Made by a program: the position numbers and the translations under genes. From Euzebyella saccharophila (GTDB lineage: Bacteria > Bacteroidota > Bacteroidia > Flavobacteriales > Flavobacteriaceae): a stretch of 64,000 nucleotides of DNA. Below the pieces are notes generated by a model. That model had not been told where the DNA came from. It saw nothing but the letters and a program-made list of their open reading frames with translations, and ran no database searches. This document shows positions 1 to 9,508 of the stretch, one piece after another (position 1 is the first letter of the stretch; every line of letters starts with the position of its first letter). The stretch covers positions 620,001 through 684,000 of the forward strand of contig NZ_JACYFJ010000001.1 of NCBI RefSeq assembly GCF_014855495.1, written 5' to 3'.

Positions 1-1601
1 CTCAAGAGTTCTTTTTCATCTTTGATGGACATATCCTCTGGAAATCTAGAATAGCCCCATTGTATGGCCCATTTGTCGTAATCCCCAATTCTGGGCATCA
101 AATCTTTGTGCGGAATACTATCTTGTGGTTGGGCCACATAGTTAAAACGGGCGTAGTCCATAATGGAACTGGTATGTCCATTTTTTTCCAACCATTTAGC
201 ATCCCTTAATTTTTCTACCGGAGTTGCATGGCTGGCGCCCATATTGTGACGTAAACCCAAGGTATGGCCCACCTCGTGACTTGCAACAAACCGAATGAGT
301 TCCCCCATCAATTTGGTGTCATATTGCATTTTACGGGCCCTTTCATCAACAGCACCGGCCTGTACCATGTACCAACTATGCAATAAGCTCATAAGGTTGT
401 GGTACCATCCAATATGGCTTTCTAAAATTTCACCGCTTCTAGGGTCTACCACATTGGGTCCGTAGGCATTTTTAAAAGGGGAGGCAAAATACCTAAGTAC
501 GGAAAATCTAGAGTCTTCCAAACTCATGTTGGGGTCGTTTTCAGGCCACTCCTTGCCTATAATGGCATTTTTAAAACCGGCCTGTTCAAAGGCCACTTGC
601 CAATCATTAATTCCTTGGATTAAGTACGGCCGCCATTTTTTGGGAGTAGCTGGATCTATGTAATAAACAATAGGCTTTTTAGGTTCTACTAGTTCGCCGC
701 GTTCCCATTTAAGGGAATCTTCTGGCTTAGGCTCCAAACGCCACCTGTGAATATAGGTATTGCGGTCAACCTTTTGTTGGTCATCACCGTATTCCAAATA
801 GGAACTGGCAAAATAACCTACCCGTGCATCATAGAGCCTTTTTTGCATGGGCTTCTTTGGTAAAAGGATAAAGGAATTGTTGATTTCCAAAGTAACAACA
901 CCTGCAAGAATGGCGGCAGGTAATTCCTTACGTTTATCGGAAACAGATTTGGCTCTGTAGGTTTTTACCGATTTTATTTCAGTATTTACGGGAAAGGAAT
1001 TGATTTCTTGAATATAGGATTTGTCCTTTTCCAAGGAGAGTAATTTATAATCGTCCTTGGCATCTGAACTCAAAGCCAGCAAAGGATTTTCGCTATTTAC
1101 AAAACTGGTCACATCAAAAAGGTAGGAATGGTGGTCTTCATTTTCGGCCTTAATTTCAAAGGTTTCCAAAATGGGTGTGATGTTGGAGTTGTTGACCGCT
1201 TTTGAAATGGCATCATCCTCACTTGCGGAACTAACGAGGGTAGAAATCCTAAGAAATAGGTTGTTAGAAGGTCCTTTTTCAAAAATGATGGTGTTTTCAG
1301 AAATCTTTTCGCCTCCGTAATTACTGGCCCCTGATGGTGTTTTGATAAATCTGGTAACGACTAGGAATTCTCTGTTGAGCAGGCTATCCGGAAGTTCAAA
1401 ATAGAATTTATCACCAACTTGGTGAACATCAAAAAGACCCTTTTTAGTAACAGCTTCACTGGTAATAATCCTGTCATAGGCCTTTGCCTTATTAACGGCA
1501 ACATCCTTTGAAGCAGCTTTTTTTGATTTACCTCCCAATCCTACACTGGCACAGGAAGCGAACAGTAGCAATACAAAAATATATGATAGGCAATGTCTCA
1601 T
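1..1601 (-). CDS. Zinc-dependent metalloprotease lipoprotein (DUF5117/DUF5118 type), C-terminus cut by window edge
   Basis: The minus frame is open from an ATG at 1599-1601 to the window edge. The N-terminus MRHCLSYIFVLLLFASCASV is a lipoprotein signal with lipobox FASC, so the protein is probably anchored in an outer layer of the envelope. A gluzincin/metzincin-like zinc site HEVGHTLGLRHNMG is encoded at about 236-278; the two His plus the downstream His are the expected zinc ligands and the Glu the general base. The order (lipoprotein, N-terminal beta-rich region, then HExxHxxGxxH around residue 445) fits the DUF5117-DUF4953-DUF5118 family of Bacteroidota, whose substrates are not well established. 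The C-terminal domain lies outside the window. The upstream neighbour on the same strand ends 302 bp away, so it probably has its own promoter. Family call is confident; substrate unknown. Confidence 0.88.
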   Translation of the reverse strand, partial: MRHCLSYIFVLLLFASCASVGLGGKSKKAASKDVAVNKAKAYDRIITSEAVTKKGLFDVHQVGDKFYFELPDSLLNREFLVVTRFIKTPSGASNYGGEKISENTIIFEKGPSNNLFLRISTLVSSASEDDAISKAVNNSNITPILETFEIKAENEDHHSYLFDVTSFVNSENPLLALSSDAKDDYKLLSLEKDKSYIQEINSFPVNTEIKSVKTYRAKSVSDKRKELPAAILAGVVTLEINNSFILLPKKPMQKRLYDARVGYFASSYLEYGDDQQKVDRNTYIHRWRLEPKPEDSLKWERGELVEPKKPIVYYIDPATPKKWRPYLIQGINDWQVAFEQAGFKNAIIGKEWPENDPNMSLEDSRFSVLRYFASPFKNAYGPNVVDPRSGEILESHIGWYHNLMSLLHSWYMVQAGAVDERARKMQYDTKLMGELIRFVASHEVGHTLGLRHNMGASHATPVEKLRDAKWLEKNGHTSSIMDYARFNYVAQPQDSIPHKDLMPRIGDYDKWAIQWGYSRFPEDMSIKDEKELL

Positions 1602-1903
1602 TGTCAATTTTTAAATTGTATTTGGTCTGTTGTTGATGGTCTGGCGAGGGTACTTAGCAAGGTACTGATGAGAACCTTCCATAAGTAGCCAACGTCTCAA
1701 TCAAAACTTTAGTATGAAACTGGCTGGGTCGGGGGTTTCTTTTAACAGAAACAGTACTGTTCAAGCGGATTGGAACTTCGGTCTATTATATATACGAAGT
1801 ATTACGCAAGAAAGACTAGATGACAATATACAACACAGGAGGTTGGGAATCAATCTTAAAAAGTGAAAAATAAGATAATCGATTATTAAAAATCTCCTAA
1901 AAA
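1602..1903. other. Intergenic region, no gene seen
   Basis: These 302 bp separate the metalloprotease start from the end of the epimerase reading frame. I see no convincing coding frame; a 75-codon minus frame here is low-complexity and overlaps the epimerase end. A short inverted repeat lies around 1893-1916 at the epimerase stop. The region must hold the metalloprotease promoter, but I could not assign a clean TTG-N19-TAnnTTTG match. Confidence 0.5.
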
Positions 1904-3280
1904 TCAATGGGAGATAAGTTGAAAATCTCCCTTTATCATATGGATGACATTGATTAATGACCTGATATTGTGGTAGTTTACTTTCCAAATATGTGCTTTT
2001 GCCTTTGTTTTGGCATCAGGGTCCGTATCCAAACCCTCCACATACCAACCTCCATATTCCGTATCAATAAGATTATTGGAAATGTATTCCCATTGTTTTT
2101 TAAAAAGAGAAGCATATCTTTTTTCTTCAGGAAATAAAGCTGCCATGAGCAATAAGGAATTGAGGGCTTCTGCTTCTGCCCACCATACCTTGGCCTCATT
2201 TTCTATTTTTCTGGTACCATCCATATGGTAATACCCCCCATCATAAAAACCCCCTTTTTCATGGTCCCAACCCCAATCCAAAGCATGATCTACCATTTTT
2301 TTGGCCTTTCGCCGTGTAATAGAATCATTAATAATTTTCAATTGATGCGAAGCTTCCAACAATAGAAAAGCCGTTTCAACATCATGACCAAAAGAAATAT
2401 GGTCCAAGTAAAAATTGTCTTTCCGATATGTTTCCGAAGAGTCCTTAAAGCTTACTGGCGTCCAGTCCCTTTCTTGATGCAAGTAAAGATAGCCTTTGTC
2501 CGATGTTATTGTATCGCGTACGAGTACCAATAATTCTTGCAATCGTTTCTTAAGTAGTTTGTTGGGCCAAACCTCATAAAGGGCCGTAAAACTTTCCAAA
2601 AGATGGATAGAAGAATTCTGGTCTTTCCAGTTTTTACGAATAAAATTGTCATAACCAAGGTCTTCTTCCTGTTCCAGAAGCCAGTCACCATTTTGGGCCA
2701 TCACATCAAAATACCCTCCATATATGGAATCATGGGAGTGATTTTCTAGCCAGTGAAAGGTTTTCTTTGCCAATTCTAGGGCAGCAGTATTCTTGGAGGC
2801 CTTGTAAAAAGTAGCCAGGCCATATATCGCAAATGAATTGCCATAGGCGCTTTTTCCTTTGGAAACCAACTTTAAGCTGTCGTTATCAATTTCAAAAAGC
2901 GTGTGAAACCCACCATAGGCCTTATCCCACATAACATCCCTAAGAAACTCAAAACCATGCTGGGCCATTTGATCATAGGCGGGATCTTTATAGTACATAC
3001 TTAGGGTAGCTGTCGTCCAAACATGCCGGGCTTGGCTTACCAACATTTTATGCTGTTTGCTTTCTTTTTTCCATTTGAAATTGAAATCGGACCAAAATCC
3101 GCCATGTACGCTGTCAATAGTTTTGGGATACTAGACTTGAACTAATTCCTCCAGCGATTTTTCAAGTTCAGGTAAAAGTGCTTTTGTGGAATCTTGAATT
3201 TGTGGTCGGTCTCGGTTTTTGCAAGAGAAAATCGTTAACATCAATACTAAAGCAACTGAAGACCCAATGTAAGTTTTCAC
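1904..3280 (-). pseudogene. AGE-family (N-acylglucosamine/cellobiose 2-epimerase-like) lipoprotein interrupted by an in-frame TAG
   Basis: An intact frame from ATG 3046 to 1904 gives 380 aa with clear AGE-superfamily features: VSQARHVWTTA near the start, a conserved SFGHDVETAFLLLEAS stretch, and NYHNIRSL near the end. Such (alpha/alpha)6-barrel enzymes epimerise or isomerise sugars. The start is too late for the family. Reading upstream in the same frame gives a 49-codon segment from GTG 3280 with signal peptide and lipobox (LTIFSC), then TAG at 3131-3133, then YPKTIDSVHGGF running straight into the 380-aa frame. Family members usually have Trp before Tyr-Pro, so TGG to TAG explains the break. 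Either a nonsense mutation or a sequencing error; the downstream ATG product would lack the secretion signal and the first helix pair. Confidence 0.75.
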
Positions 3281-3338
3281 AAATAGTAGTTTAAAGACCT
3301 GCTATAAAGCTACTTATAAAAACTATAGATTGATACGA

Positions 3339-4094
3339 TTATTTGATTAGAATCATAAATGCGCCCAATGCGGTCAATACCAAAATCATTTTTCGGTAGA
3401 AGTCCTCTTTAATGATTTTTACCAAACGAATGCCCAAGAATACTCCTAAAAAGATACCGGGAACTAGCTTAAGGTCAAACATCAGTGTCTCCATGGTAAC
3501 CGTTTCCCATACAAAGATGTGAAAGGGCAGTTTAATAACATTGATAATCAGAAAAAGCCATGCAGCGGTACCTATAAACTCATTTTTTTGAACTCGCATG
3601 GCCAAGAAGTAAATATTGCTGAAAGCTCCTCCTAGATTGCCGATCATGGTTGTAATACCCGCTATGGTCCCTACAAAGCCAGCAAAAGCCCAATGGGTGG
3701 GCACTCTTTTAGATTTACGTCTATCCCACCAATACATCATAATGACGCTCATTAAAATAATAATGGCCATGGCTATTTTAAAAAGTGTTTCGTTTAGATC
3801 ATTTCCAATAAAAACCCCAATTAAAATACCGAACAGTATCCATGGTAAAAACTTGGCAATGTGTAACCAATTGGCATGTCTGTTATAGTAAATAACCGCA
3901 AAAATATCACCCACTACCAATAACGGAACTACAATGCCCGTAGAAGCTTTGGCGTCAAAAGCGAGTGCCATTAGTGTTACGTTGATGATTGCAATACCTT
4001 TTATTCCGGCTTTAGAGAGTCCTATTACGATGGCAGCAGTAAATGCTAGGGCCCAAGCGGTAAGGGAAATATCAAAAGAAGGTGCTAAGAGCAT
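3339..4094 (-). CDS. TSUP (TauE/SafE) family membrane permease
   Basis: The product is a polytopic inner-membrane protein with about eight hydrophobic segments and the duplicated glycine-rich pattern of the TSUP family (ALAFTAAIVIGLSKAGIKG at the N-terminus, then GTIAGITTMIGNLGGAFSNI in the middle). Members export or import sulfite, sulfonates or other small anions; the substrate here cannot be told. The frame is open to a TTG at 4121, giving nine extra residues, but the first ATG (4094) starts right at MLLAPS before the first helix, so I prefer it. The gene is divergent from the sodium:solute symporter at 4179, with under 100 bp between them for both promoters. Confidence 0.85.
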   Translation of the reverse strand: MLLAPSFDISLTAWALAFTAAIVIGLSKAGIKGIAIINVTLMALAFDAKASTGIVVPLLVVGDIFAVIYYNRHANWLHIAKFLPWILFGILIGVFIGNDLNETLFKIAMAIIILMSVIMMYWWDRRKSKRVPTHWAFAGFVGTIAGITTMIGNLGGAFSNIYFLAMRVQKNEFIGTAAWLFLIINVIKLPFHIFVWETVTMETLMFDLKLVPGIFLGVFLGIRLVKIIKEDFYRKMILVLTALGAFMILIK

Positions 4095-4178
4095 GTCTCG
4101 TGTTTCGTTGGCAAATGGCAAAAGTATCTCAAAAAAACAATATCTTTATCGGCTAACCAAAATACCAACTACCGTTCT

Positions 4179-5990
4179 ATGCAGTTATCTACCCTCGACT
4201 ACAGTTTTATTATCGTCTTTTTCTCCATTGTATTGGGGATTGGAATCTATGTTTCAAAAAAATCCGGCAAGAATTCTTCGGAGTTTTTTCTTTCCGGAAG
4301 AACCATGCCATGGTGGCTTTTAGGGCTATCTATGGTCGCAACCACTTTCTCGACCGATACCCCCAATTTAGTAACGGATATTGTTAGGACCAATGGGGTC
4401 TCTGGAAACTGGGTTTGGTGGGCGTTTTTAATTACCGGACTTTTGACCGTGTTCGTTTACGCAAAATTATGGCGTAGGTCTAATGTGAATACGGATTTGG
4501 AATTTTATGAGATGCGCTATGGAGGTAAGGCAGCTAGTTTTCTTAGAAAATTTAGGGCCATTTACTTAGGCGCATTGTTCAATATCATTACCATGGCATC
4601 CGTTACCTTGGCCGCTATTAAAATTGGCGGAATCATGTTAGGGCTGGAACCATGGGAAACCGTGGTAGGTGCGGGATTGATTACCGTTACATTTTCCGCT
4701 CTTGGCGGATTTAAAGGAGTGGTTTATACGGATTTCTTACTGTTTTTTGTAGCCATGGCAGGTGCGATCGGCGCAGCTTACTACTTGGTAAACATCCCTG
4801 AAGTGGGAGGGATAGATGCTTTGATGGCCAATGAGGTTGTAAAATCTAAATTGGACATTCTGCCTGATTTTAGTGATCAGAATGCATTGATTATGTTATT
4901 TATAATACCTCTAGCTGTACAGTGGTGGAGTTCTTGGTACCCTGGTGCAGAGCCTGGGGGTGGAGGCTATATCGCCCAGCGAATGTTAGCGGCTAAAGAT
5001 GAAAACCATGCTATTGGCGCCACTTTCTTTTTTAATATCATGCATTACGCCTTAAGGCCTTGGCCGTGGATTTTAGTAGCCTTGTCCTCTTTAGTTGTTT
5101 TTCCTGATGTGGCCAGTATTCAGGAGGCGTTTCCAAATATTGCAGAGAGCAAGTTGGGTCATGATTTGGCCTATTCTGCCATGTTGACGAAATTGCCTAG
5201 CGGATTGTTGGGGGTGGTTCTAGCATCCTTGATAGCAGCATATATGAGTACCATTTCTACCCAATTGAACTGGGGTTCCTCCTACATTGTTTTTGACTTT
5301 TATAAACAACAAATAAATCCGGATGCAACAGAAAAGCAGATGGTTGCTATTGGAAGGATATCTACTGTAGTACTAATGGTATTTAGTGCTGTCTTGGCAT
5401 TGGCATTGGAAAACGCATTGCAAATTTTTGATATACTACTAACTTTTGGAGCGGGAACAGGTCTAATCTTTATTCTGAGATGGTTCTGGTGGAGAATTAA
5501 TGCGTGGAGCGAGATTGCTGCGATGTTCGCTTCTGGTATCATTTCAATTTTGTTAAAAACAACCGCTCTAGGAGCAATGCTATTCAATGCTGAAGACGGT
5601 GTATTCCCAAGTTGGTTTGAATATCCTTTTGTGGTTATTACTACGTCTGCTATTTGGTTGACCGCTACTTTTATGACCCAGCCAGAATCTAAAGAAACCT
5701 TACGTTCATTTTATAGGAGAATTCAGCCGGGAGGCCCTGGTTGGAGTAAAGTGGTTAACGAAGCTGCAGCGGAGGGAGAGGAAATTAAGAAGGACAATGA
5801 AAAGTGGAGTGTGCCACAAGGCATAACGGCCATGCTTTTAGGTTGTATCCTAATATATACCATTATGTTCTCAACTGGCTATTGGATTTATGGAAGAACC
5901 ATGCCCGCATTGATTCTCACGGGTGTTGCATTGGTGTCTGCCTTCTTGCTTATAAAAGCCTGGGGCAGGATGAAAGATAATATCCTTTAA
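4179..5990 (+). CDS. Sodium:solute symporter family (SSS) transporter, 603 aa
   Basis: The protein has 13-14 predicted membrane helices and the N-terminal SSS pattern: FFLSGRTMPWWLLGLSMVAT followed by FSTDTPNLVTDIV, and further on ALGGFKGVVYTDF, all around the sodium site region of the family. It should use the sodium gradient to import a small solute such as a sugar, sugar acid or sialic acid. The length, about 600 aa, is typical for the longer Bacteroidota members. Its neighbours are an interrupted AGE-type sugar epimerase lipoprotein and an acyltransferase, which hints at an amino-sugar or sugar substrate, but this is inference. It converges on the lipoprotein gene at 5994 with a 3-bp gap. 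Confidence 0.92.
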   Translation: MQLSTLDYSFIIVFFSIVLGIGIYVSKKSGKNSSEFFLSGRTMPWWLLGLSMVATTFSTDTPNLVTDIVRTNGVSGNWVWWAFLITGLLTVFVYAKLWRRSNVNTDLEFYEMRYGGKAASFLRKFRAIYLGALFNIITMASVTLAAIKIGGIMLGLEPWETVVGAGLITVTFSALGGFKGVVYTDFLLFFVAMAGAIGAAYYLVNIPEVGGIDALMANEVVKSKLDILPDFSDQNALIMLFIIPLAVQWWSSWYPGAEPGGGGYIAQRMLAAKDENHAIGATFFFNIMHYALRPWPWILVALSSLVVFPDVASIQEAFPNIAESKLGHDLAYSAMLTKLPSGLLGVVLASLIAAYMSTISTQLNWGSSYIVFDFYKQQINPDATEKQMVAIGRISTVVLMVFSAVLALALENALQIFDILLTFGAGTGLIFILRWFWWRINAWSEIAAMFASGIISILLKTTALGAMLFNAEDGVFPSWFEYPFVVITTSAIWLTATFMTQPESKETLRSFYRRIQPGGPGWSKVVNEAAAEGEEIKKDNEKWSVPQGITAMLLGCILIYTIMFSTGYWIYGRTMPALILTGVALVSAFLLIKAWGRMKDNIL

Positions 5991-5993
5991 AAG

Positions 5994-6407
5994 TTATTGC
6001 TCGTCCAACAGAATCTTAAGGATTTCTTCGTTGGCAATTTCAATGATGGAGGTGGATGATACTTCGGTAGATTCACCTCCTTCGTCATTTATAAAGGCCT
6101 TAAACGGTATTTGTTCCCCATCCTTATATACTTCAATTTGGTACAGAGTTTTACTGCCTTCTTGCATTTCATTATAATTATAGCCCAGTAAACTTTGGCC
6201 GTACTCTTTTTCAATTCCGGTCCCTAGACGCAGCTTATAGGAAACATAATCCGCAGAAAAACCGGAAGAATTAATGAATGATAGTCCGGTATCATTGGCA
6301 ATTTGAGCTTCGCCGCTTACAACAGTTAGTGTTTCCTCATCCTTGGAGCAACCAACCAAAAAGATAATGCCTACTGCTAACAGTAGATTTCGTAGGTTTT
6401 TTGTCAT
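5994..6407 (-). CDS. Small lipoprotein of unknown function, 137 aa
   Basis: The N-terminus MTKNLRNLLLAVGIIFLVGC is a lipoprotein signal with lipobox LVGC followed by SKDEE; acidic residues after the Cys are typical of surface-exported Bacteroidota lipoproteins. The mature part is a short, acidic, beta-rich domain with no motif I recognise. It stands alone on the minus strand between two plus-strand genes and ends 3 bp from the convergent symporter. No function is assigned. Confidence 0.75.
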   Translation of the reverse strand: MTKNLRNLLLAVGIIFLVGCSKDEETLTVVSGEAQIANDTGLSFINSSGFSADYVSYKLRLGTGIEKEYGQSLLGYNYNEMQEGSKTLYQIEVYKDGEQIPFKAFINDEGGESTEVSSTSIIEIANEEILKILLDEQ

Positions 6408-6529
6408 GATAGTTTTTTTAGGGAGTATCTATAATCTCCTGATTTGGGTACAGACCAAAAAAGTCTTATTTATAAACGATTTATTTAGAAGGGTATTGTG
6501 TGAAATTTAATGGCTTCAAATGTTGTTAC

Positions 6530-6559
6530 TTGATTTTTTGGAGCATTAGCTTATCTTTA
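6530..6559 (+). promoter_or_regulatory. Bacteroidota-type promoter for the acyltransferase gene
   Basis: TTG at 6530-6532, exactly 19 bp, then TATCTTTA at 6552-6559. This matches the Bacteroidota consensus TTG-N19-TAnnTTTG except for the last base. The predicted start of transcription is near 6566, about 27 nt before the ATG at 6593. Confidence 0.55.
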
Positions 6560-6592
6560 AACAGATTTTAACCAACCGCCAGATTAATTTTC

Positions 6593-7678
6593 ATGAAGGA
6601 CCGAATTCTCTCCGTTGACATTTTTAGGGGGATGACCATTGTTTTAATGATATTGGTAAATACCCCGGGAACTTGGAGGGCCGTATATGGGCCACTAAAA
6701 CATGCGCAATGGCATGGTTACACTCCCACAGACCTCGTTTTCCCTTTTTTCTTATTTATCGTAGGCACTTCTATCGTGTTCGCCTATAAGAACAAAAAAG
6801 CCACGGCTGCGACGTATAAAAAAATTACCGTCAGGGCTTTGAAACTAATAGGGCTCGGCTTGTTTTTAGGGGCATTCACCCTTAATTTTCCTTTCATAAA
6901 GGATTTTGCCGATATTAGATTTCCTGGTGTACTTCAAAGGATTGGAGTGGTTTTCTTTTTTGCTTCCATTCTGTTTTTAAATCTTAACTGGAAATCATTG
7001 ATTGGTGTTGCCATTGTTCTTTTGGTAGGCTATTGGTTGCTTATGGGTTATGTTCCGGTAAACGGGGTGGAATCTACTTTTGAAAGGGCGCCCAATAATT
7101 TGGCCAACTACATAGATGTACAGGTGTTTGGTACCCATAACTACAAAGAAGATTATGACCCTGAGGGGCTTTTGAGCACCTTACCTTCTATTGTAAGTTC
7201 CTTATTGGGAATTTTTACCGGACTTATTTTAACGTCCAAACAAGAAAAGAAAGCGATTATTCTCTTTGGACTTGGTGGCGCCTTCCTCATTATTGGGTAT
7301 TTGTGGGATTTTGTCTTTCCTATCAACAAAGCCTTATGGACAAGCAGTTTTGTAATGGTTACCGCAGGTTGGGCCAATCTTATTCTTGCCTTGATCTATT
7401 ATTTGACCGATGTAAAAAAAATTCAATTTGGTACTATTTTTAGATATGCCGGCGCTAATGCTATTGTACTTTATTTTCTTTCCAGTTTTATCAGTAAACT
7501 TTTGGGAATGATCAAGATGGGTGAAACATCGTTACATGGTTGGTTGTTTGAAACCATTTATGTGCACGATTTTATGTCATTACAGATGTCCTCTTTGTTG
7601 TATGGGCTTACGGTAGTAGCTTTTTATTGCCTTTTAGCCTATGTTTTGTATCAGAAAAAGATATTTATAAAGGTGTAA
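6593..7678 (+). CDS. Heparan-alpha-glucosaminide N-acetyltransferase-like membrane acyltransferase (DUF1624/DUF5009)
   Basis: The 361-aa protein has about ten hydrophobic helices and opens with the family signature ILSVDIFRGMTIVLMILVN, followed by HAQWHGYTPTDLVFPFFLF with the conserved Trp-His and Asp-Leu-Val-Phe-Pro motif. The eukaryotic relative (HGSNAT) transfers acetyl groups across a membrane onto glucosamine; bacterial members are predicted to acetylate an envelope or periplasmic sugar. The conserved His in AQWHGY is the probable acyl carrier, by analogy. It is monocistronic with its own promoter and converges with ribE. The exact acceptor is unknown. Confidence 0.85.
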   Translation: MKDRILSVDIFRGMTIVLMILVNTPGTWRAVYGPLKHAQWHGYTPTDLVFPFFLFIVGTSIVFAYKNKKATAATYKKITVRALKLIGLGLFLGAFTLNFPFIKDFADIRFPGVLQRIGVVFFFASILFLNLNWKSLIGVAIVLLVGYWLLMGYVPVNGVESTFERAPNNLANYIDVQVFGTHNYKEDYDPEGLLSTLPSIVSSLLGIFTGLILTSKQEKKAIILFGLGGAFLIIGYLWDFVFPINKALWTSSFVMVTAGWANLILALIYYLTDVKKIQFGTIFRYAGANAIVLYFLSSFISKLLGMIKMGETSLHGWLFETIYVHDFMSLQMSSLLYGLTVVAFYCLLAYVLYQKKIFIKV

Positions 7679-7680
7679 TA

Positions 7681-8271
7681 TTAAACCCTTAGTGACAAGA
7701 GCTTGGCAACATACTTGCCTATAACATCGAACTCAAGGTTGACCGTTGTGCCTACTTGATACGTATTAAAACGGGTATGATCATAGGTGTAGGGAATAAT
7801 CGCCACACTAAAGGTATTTGAACCGGAATCAACTACCGTTAAGCTCGTACCGTCTATAGTAATGGAACCTTTCTCTATGGTTGTATTTCCAATGGCGGCA
7901 TCGTATTCAAAGGTAAAAAACCAACTGCCGTCCTTTTCGTTTATTTGTGTGCAAGTTGCCGTTTGGTCTACATGACCCTGAACAATATGACCATCTAATC
8001 TAGACCCCATAATCATTGCACGTTCTAAATTTACCATATCTCCCTCCTTTAATTCATCCAAATTGGTTTTTTGGAGGGTTTCTTCAATGGCGGTAACGGT
8101 ATATGAATCTTCTTCTAAGGAAACTACGGTAAGGCACACCCCATTATGCGCAACACTCTGGTCTATTTTCAATTCACTGGCAAGGTTGGTCTGTACGGTG
8201 ATGTGAAGGTTTCCGCCCTCATTTTCAAGTTGCTTTACCTTCCCTAAGGTTTCAATAATACCGGTGAACAT
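7681..8271 (-). CDS. ribE: Riboflavin synthase alpha chain
   Basis: The 196-aa protein begins MFTGIIETLGKV, the hallmark of riboflavin synthase, and contains two lumazine-binding barrels of about 95 residues each; the first has SVAHNGVCLTV and the second GSITIDGTSLTVVD, with GHIVQGHVDQTA between. The enzyme dismutates two 6,7-dimethyl-8-ribityllumazine molecules to riboflavin in the cytoplasm. Length is normal. It is divergent from pdxA: the two starts are about 60 bp apart, so promoters for both cofactor genes share that gap. It converges with the acyltransferase gene with 2 bp between the stops. Confidence 0.97.
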   Translation of the reverse strand: MFTGIIETLGKVKQLENEGGNLHITVQTNLASELKIDQSVAHNGVCLTVVSLEEDSYTVTAIEETLQKTNLDELKEGDMVNLERAMIMGSRLDGHIVQGHVDQTATCTQINEKDGSWFFTFEYDAAIGNTTIEKGSITIDGTSLTVVDSGSNTFSVAIIPYTYDHTRFNTYQVGTTVNLEFDVIGKYVAKLLSLRV

Positions 8272-8331
8272 AATCCGTAGAAATTAAGTAGTTTTGTGCT
8301 TACAATTGATGCTGCAAAGGTAAAGAATAAC

Positions 8332-9378
8332 ATGGAGGAAGAGGAAAAAATTAAATTGGGAATCTCTATTGGGGATTTAAACGGAATTGGCTGTGAAGTG
8401 GTTCTTAAAACATTTGAAGATAACAGAATGTTGGATTTTTGCACGCCGGTTATTTTTGCTTCCAACAAGACTGTTTCTTTCCAAAAAAAGGAGCTGGGTA
8501 TTGAAGTGAACTACCACGGAATTCAGGAAGCCTCTAAAGCTATTGATGGAAAAATTAATGTGGTAAACGTTTGGAAAGAGGTCCCCACCGTAACGTTCGG
8601 AGAATCAAACAATGAGGGTGGCAAATACGCTATTAAGTCCTTAAGAGCCGCTGTTAATGCTCTTAAAAATGATGAAATAGATGCTTTAGTGACGGCGCCT
8701 ATCAATAAGACCAATATTCAGGCGGACGATTTTAAATTTCCTGGACATACTGATTTTCTCGCCCAACAGTTGGAAGGTGAAAGTTTGATGTTCATGGTTA
8801 CAGATGAGCTCAAAGTAGGCTTGTTAACGGATCACGTGGCTGTAAAGGACGCGCCGGCCGCTATAAATGCCATACTAATAAGGAATAAGGTTCGCACTAT
8901 TGAGAAGTCCCTTCGGATGGATTTTAAAATACGGGCTCCTAAAATTGCCTTGTTGGGTATTAATCCACATAGTGGGGATAATGGGGTAATTGGCAAAGAG
9001 GATGAAGAGATTCTGAAACCAGTAATCAAGGAGATGTCAGATGCCGGGCATTTGGTTTTTGGCCCTTATTCTGCAGATAGTTTTTTTGGATCTGATTCCT
9101 ACAAAAACTTTGATGCCGTTCTTGCTGCATATCACGATCAGGGACTTATTCCCTTCAAGACGTTATCCTTTGGAAAAGGGGTGAATTTTACCGCTGGATT
9201 ATCCAAGGTTAGAACCTCACCAGATCATGGTACGGCTTACGAAATTGCAGGAAAAGGAAAGGCGGATCACAGTTCTTTTAAAGAAGCTGTTTTTATGGCC
9301 TTGCAAATTTTTAGAAATAGAAAGGAATATCAAGAACTTACGGAAAATCCGCTGCAAAAACAGCGCGTAAGAAGGTGA
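8332..9378 (+). CDS. pdxA: 4-hydroxythreonine-4-phosphate dehydrogenase
   Basis: PdxA oxidises 4-phosphooxy-threonine in pyridoxal phosphate synthesis. Visible motifs: GISIGDLNGIG near the N-terminus, TAPINKTNI, FPGHTDFLA with the metal His, INPHSGDNG, AAYHDQGLIPFK with the next metal ligands, and a C-terminal TSPDHGTAYEIAGKG. The frame is open back to a GTG at 8296, but the first ATG (8332) gives MEEEEKIKLGISIGD, which matches the family start. A -7-like element TAGTTTTG lies at 8289-8296 and would make the GTG untranslatable from that promoter, supporting the ATG. Final 348 aa, normal for the family. Confidence 0.96.
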   Translation: MEEEEKIKLGISIGDLNGIGCEVVLKTFEDNRMLDFCTPVIFASNKTVSFQKKELGIEVNYHGIQEASKAIDGKINVVNVWKEVPTVTFGESNNEGGKYAIKSLRAAVNALKNDEIDALVTAPINKTNIQADDFKFPGHTDFLAQQLEGESLMFMVTDELKVGLLTDHVAVKDAPAAINAILIRNKVRTIEKSLRMDFKIRAPKIALLGINPHSGDNGVIGKEDEEILKPVIKEMSDAGHLVFGPYSADSFFGSDSYKNFDAVLAAYHDQGLIPFKTLSFGKGVNFTAGLSKVRTSPDHGTAYEIAGKGKADHSSFKEAVFMALQIFRNRKEYQELTENPLQKQRVRR

Positions 9379-9435
9379 TGTTGTTGATATTTTCTTGAAA
9401 AGTTATACAGTCCCTTGAAATACAATTAAAAAGGG

Positions 9436-9465
9436 TTGTTGGTTTATTAAAAAAGAGTATCTTTG
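9436..9465 (+). promoter_or_regulatory. Consensus Bacteroidota promoter upstream of the DUF177-rpmF operon
   Basis: TTG at 9436-9438, exactly 19 bp, then TATCTTTG at 9458-9465: a full match to TTG-N19-TAnnTTTG. Transcription should begin near 9472, which leaves about 37 nt of leader before the ATG at 9509 and rules out the in-frame ATG at 9479 as a normal start. Confidence 0.8.
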
Positions 9466-9508
9466 CACCCGCCTTTGAATGGGCGGGTATATTAATTATA
9501 GTGTTGAA

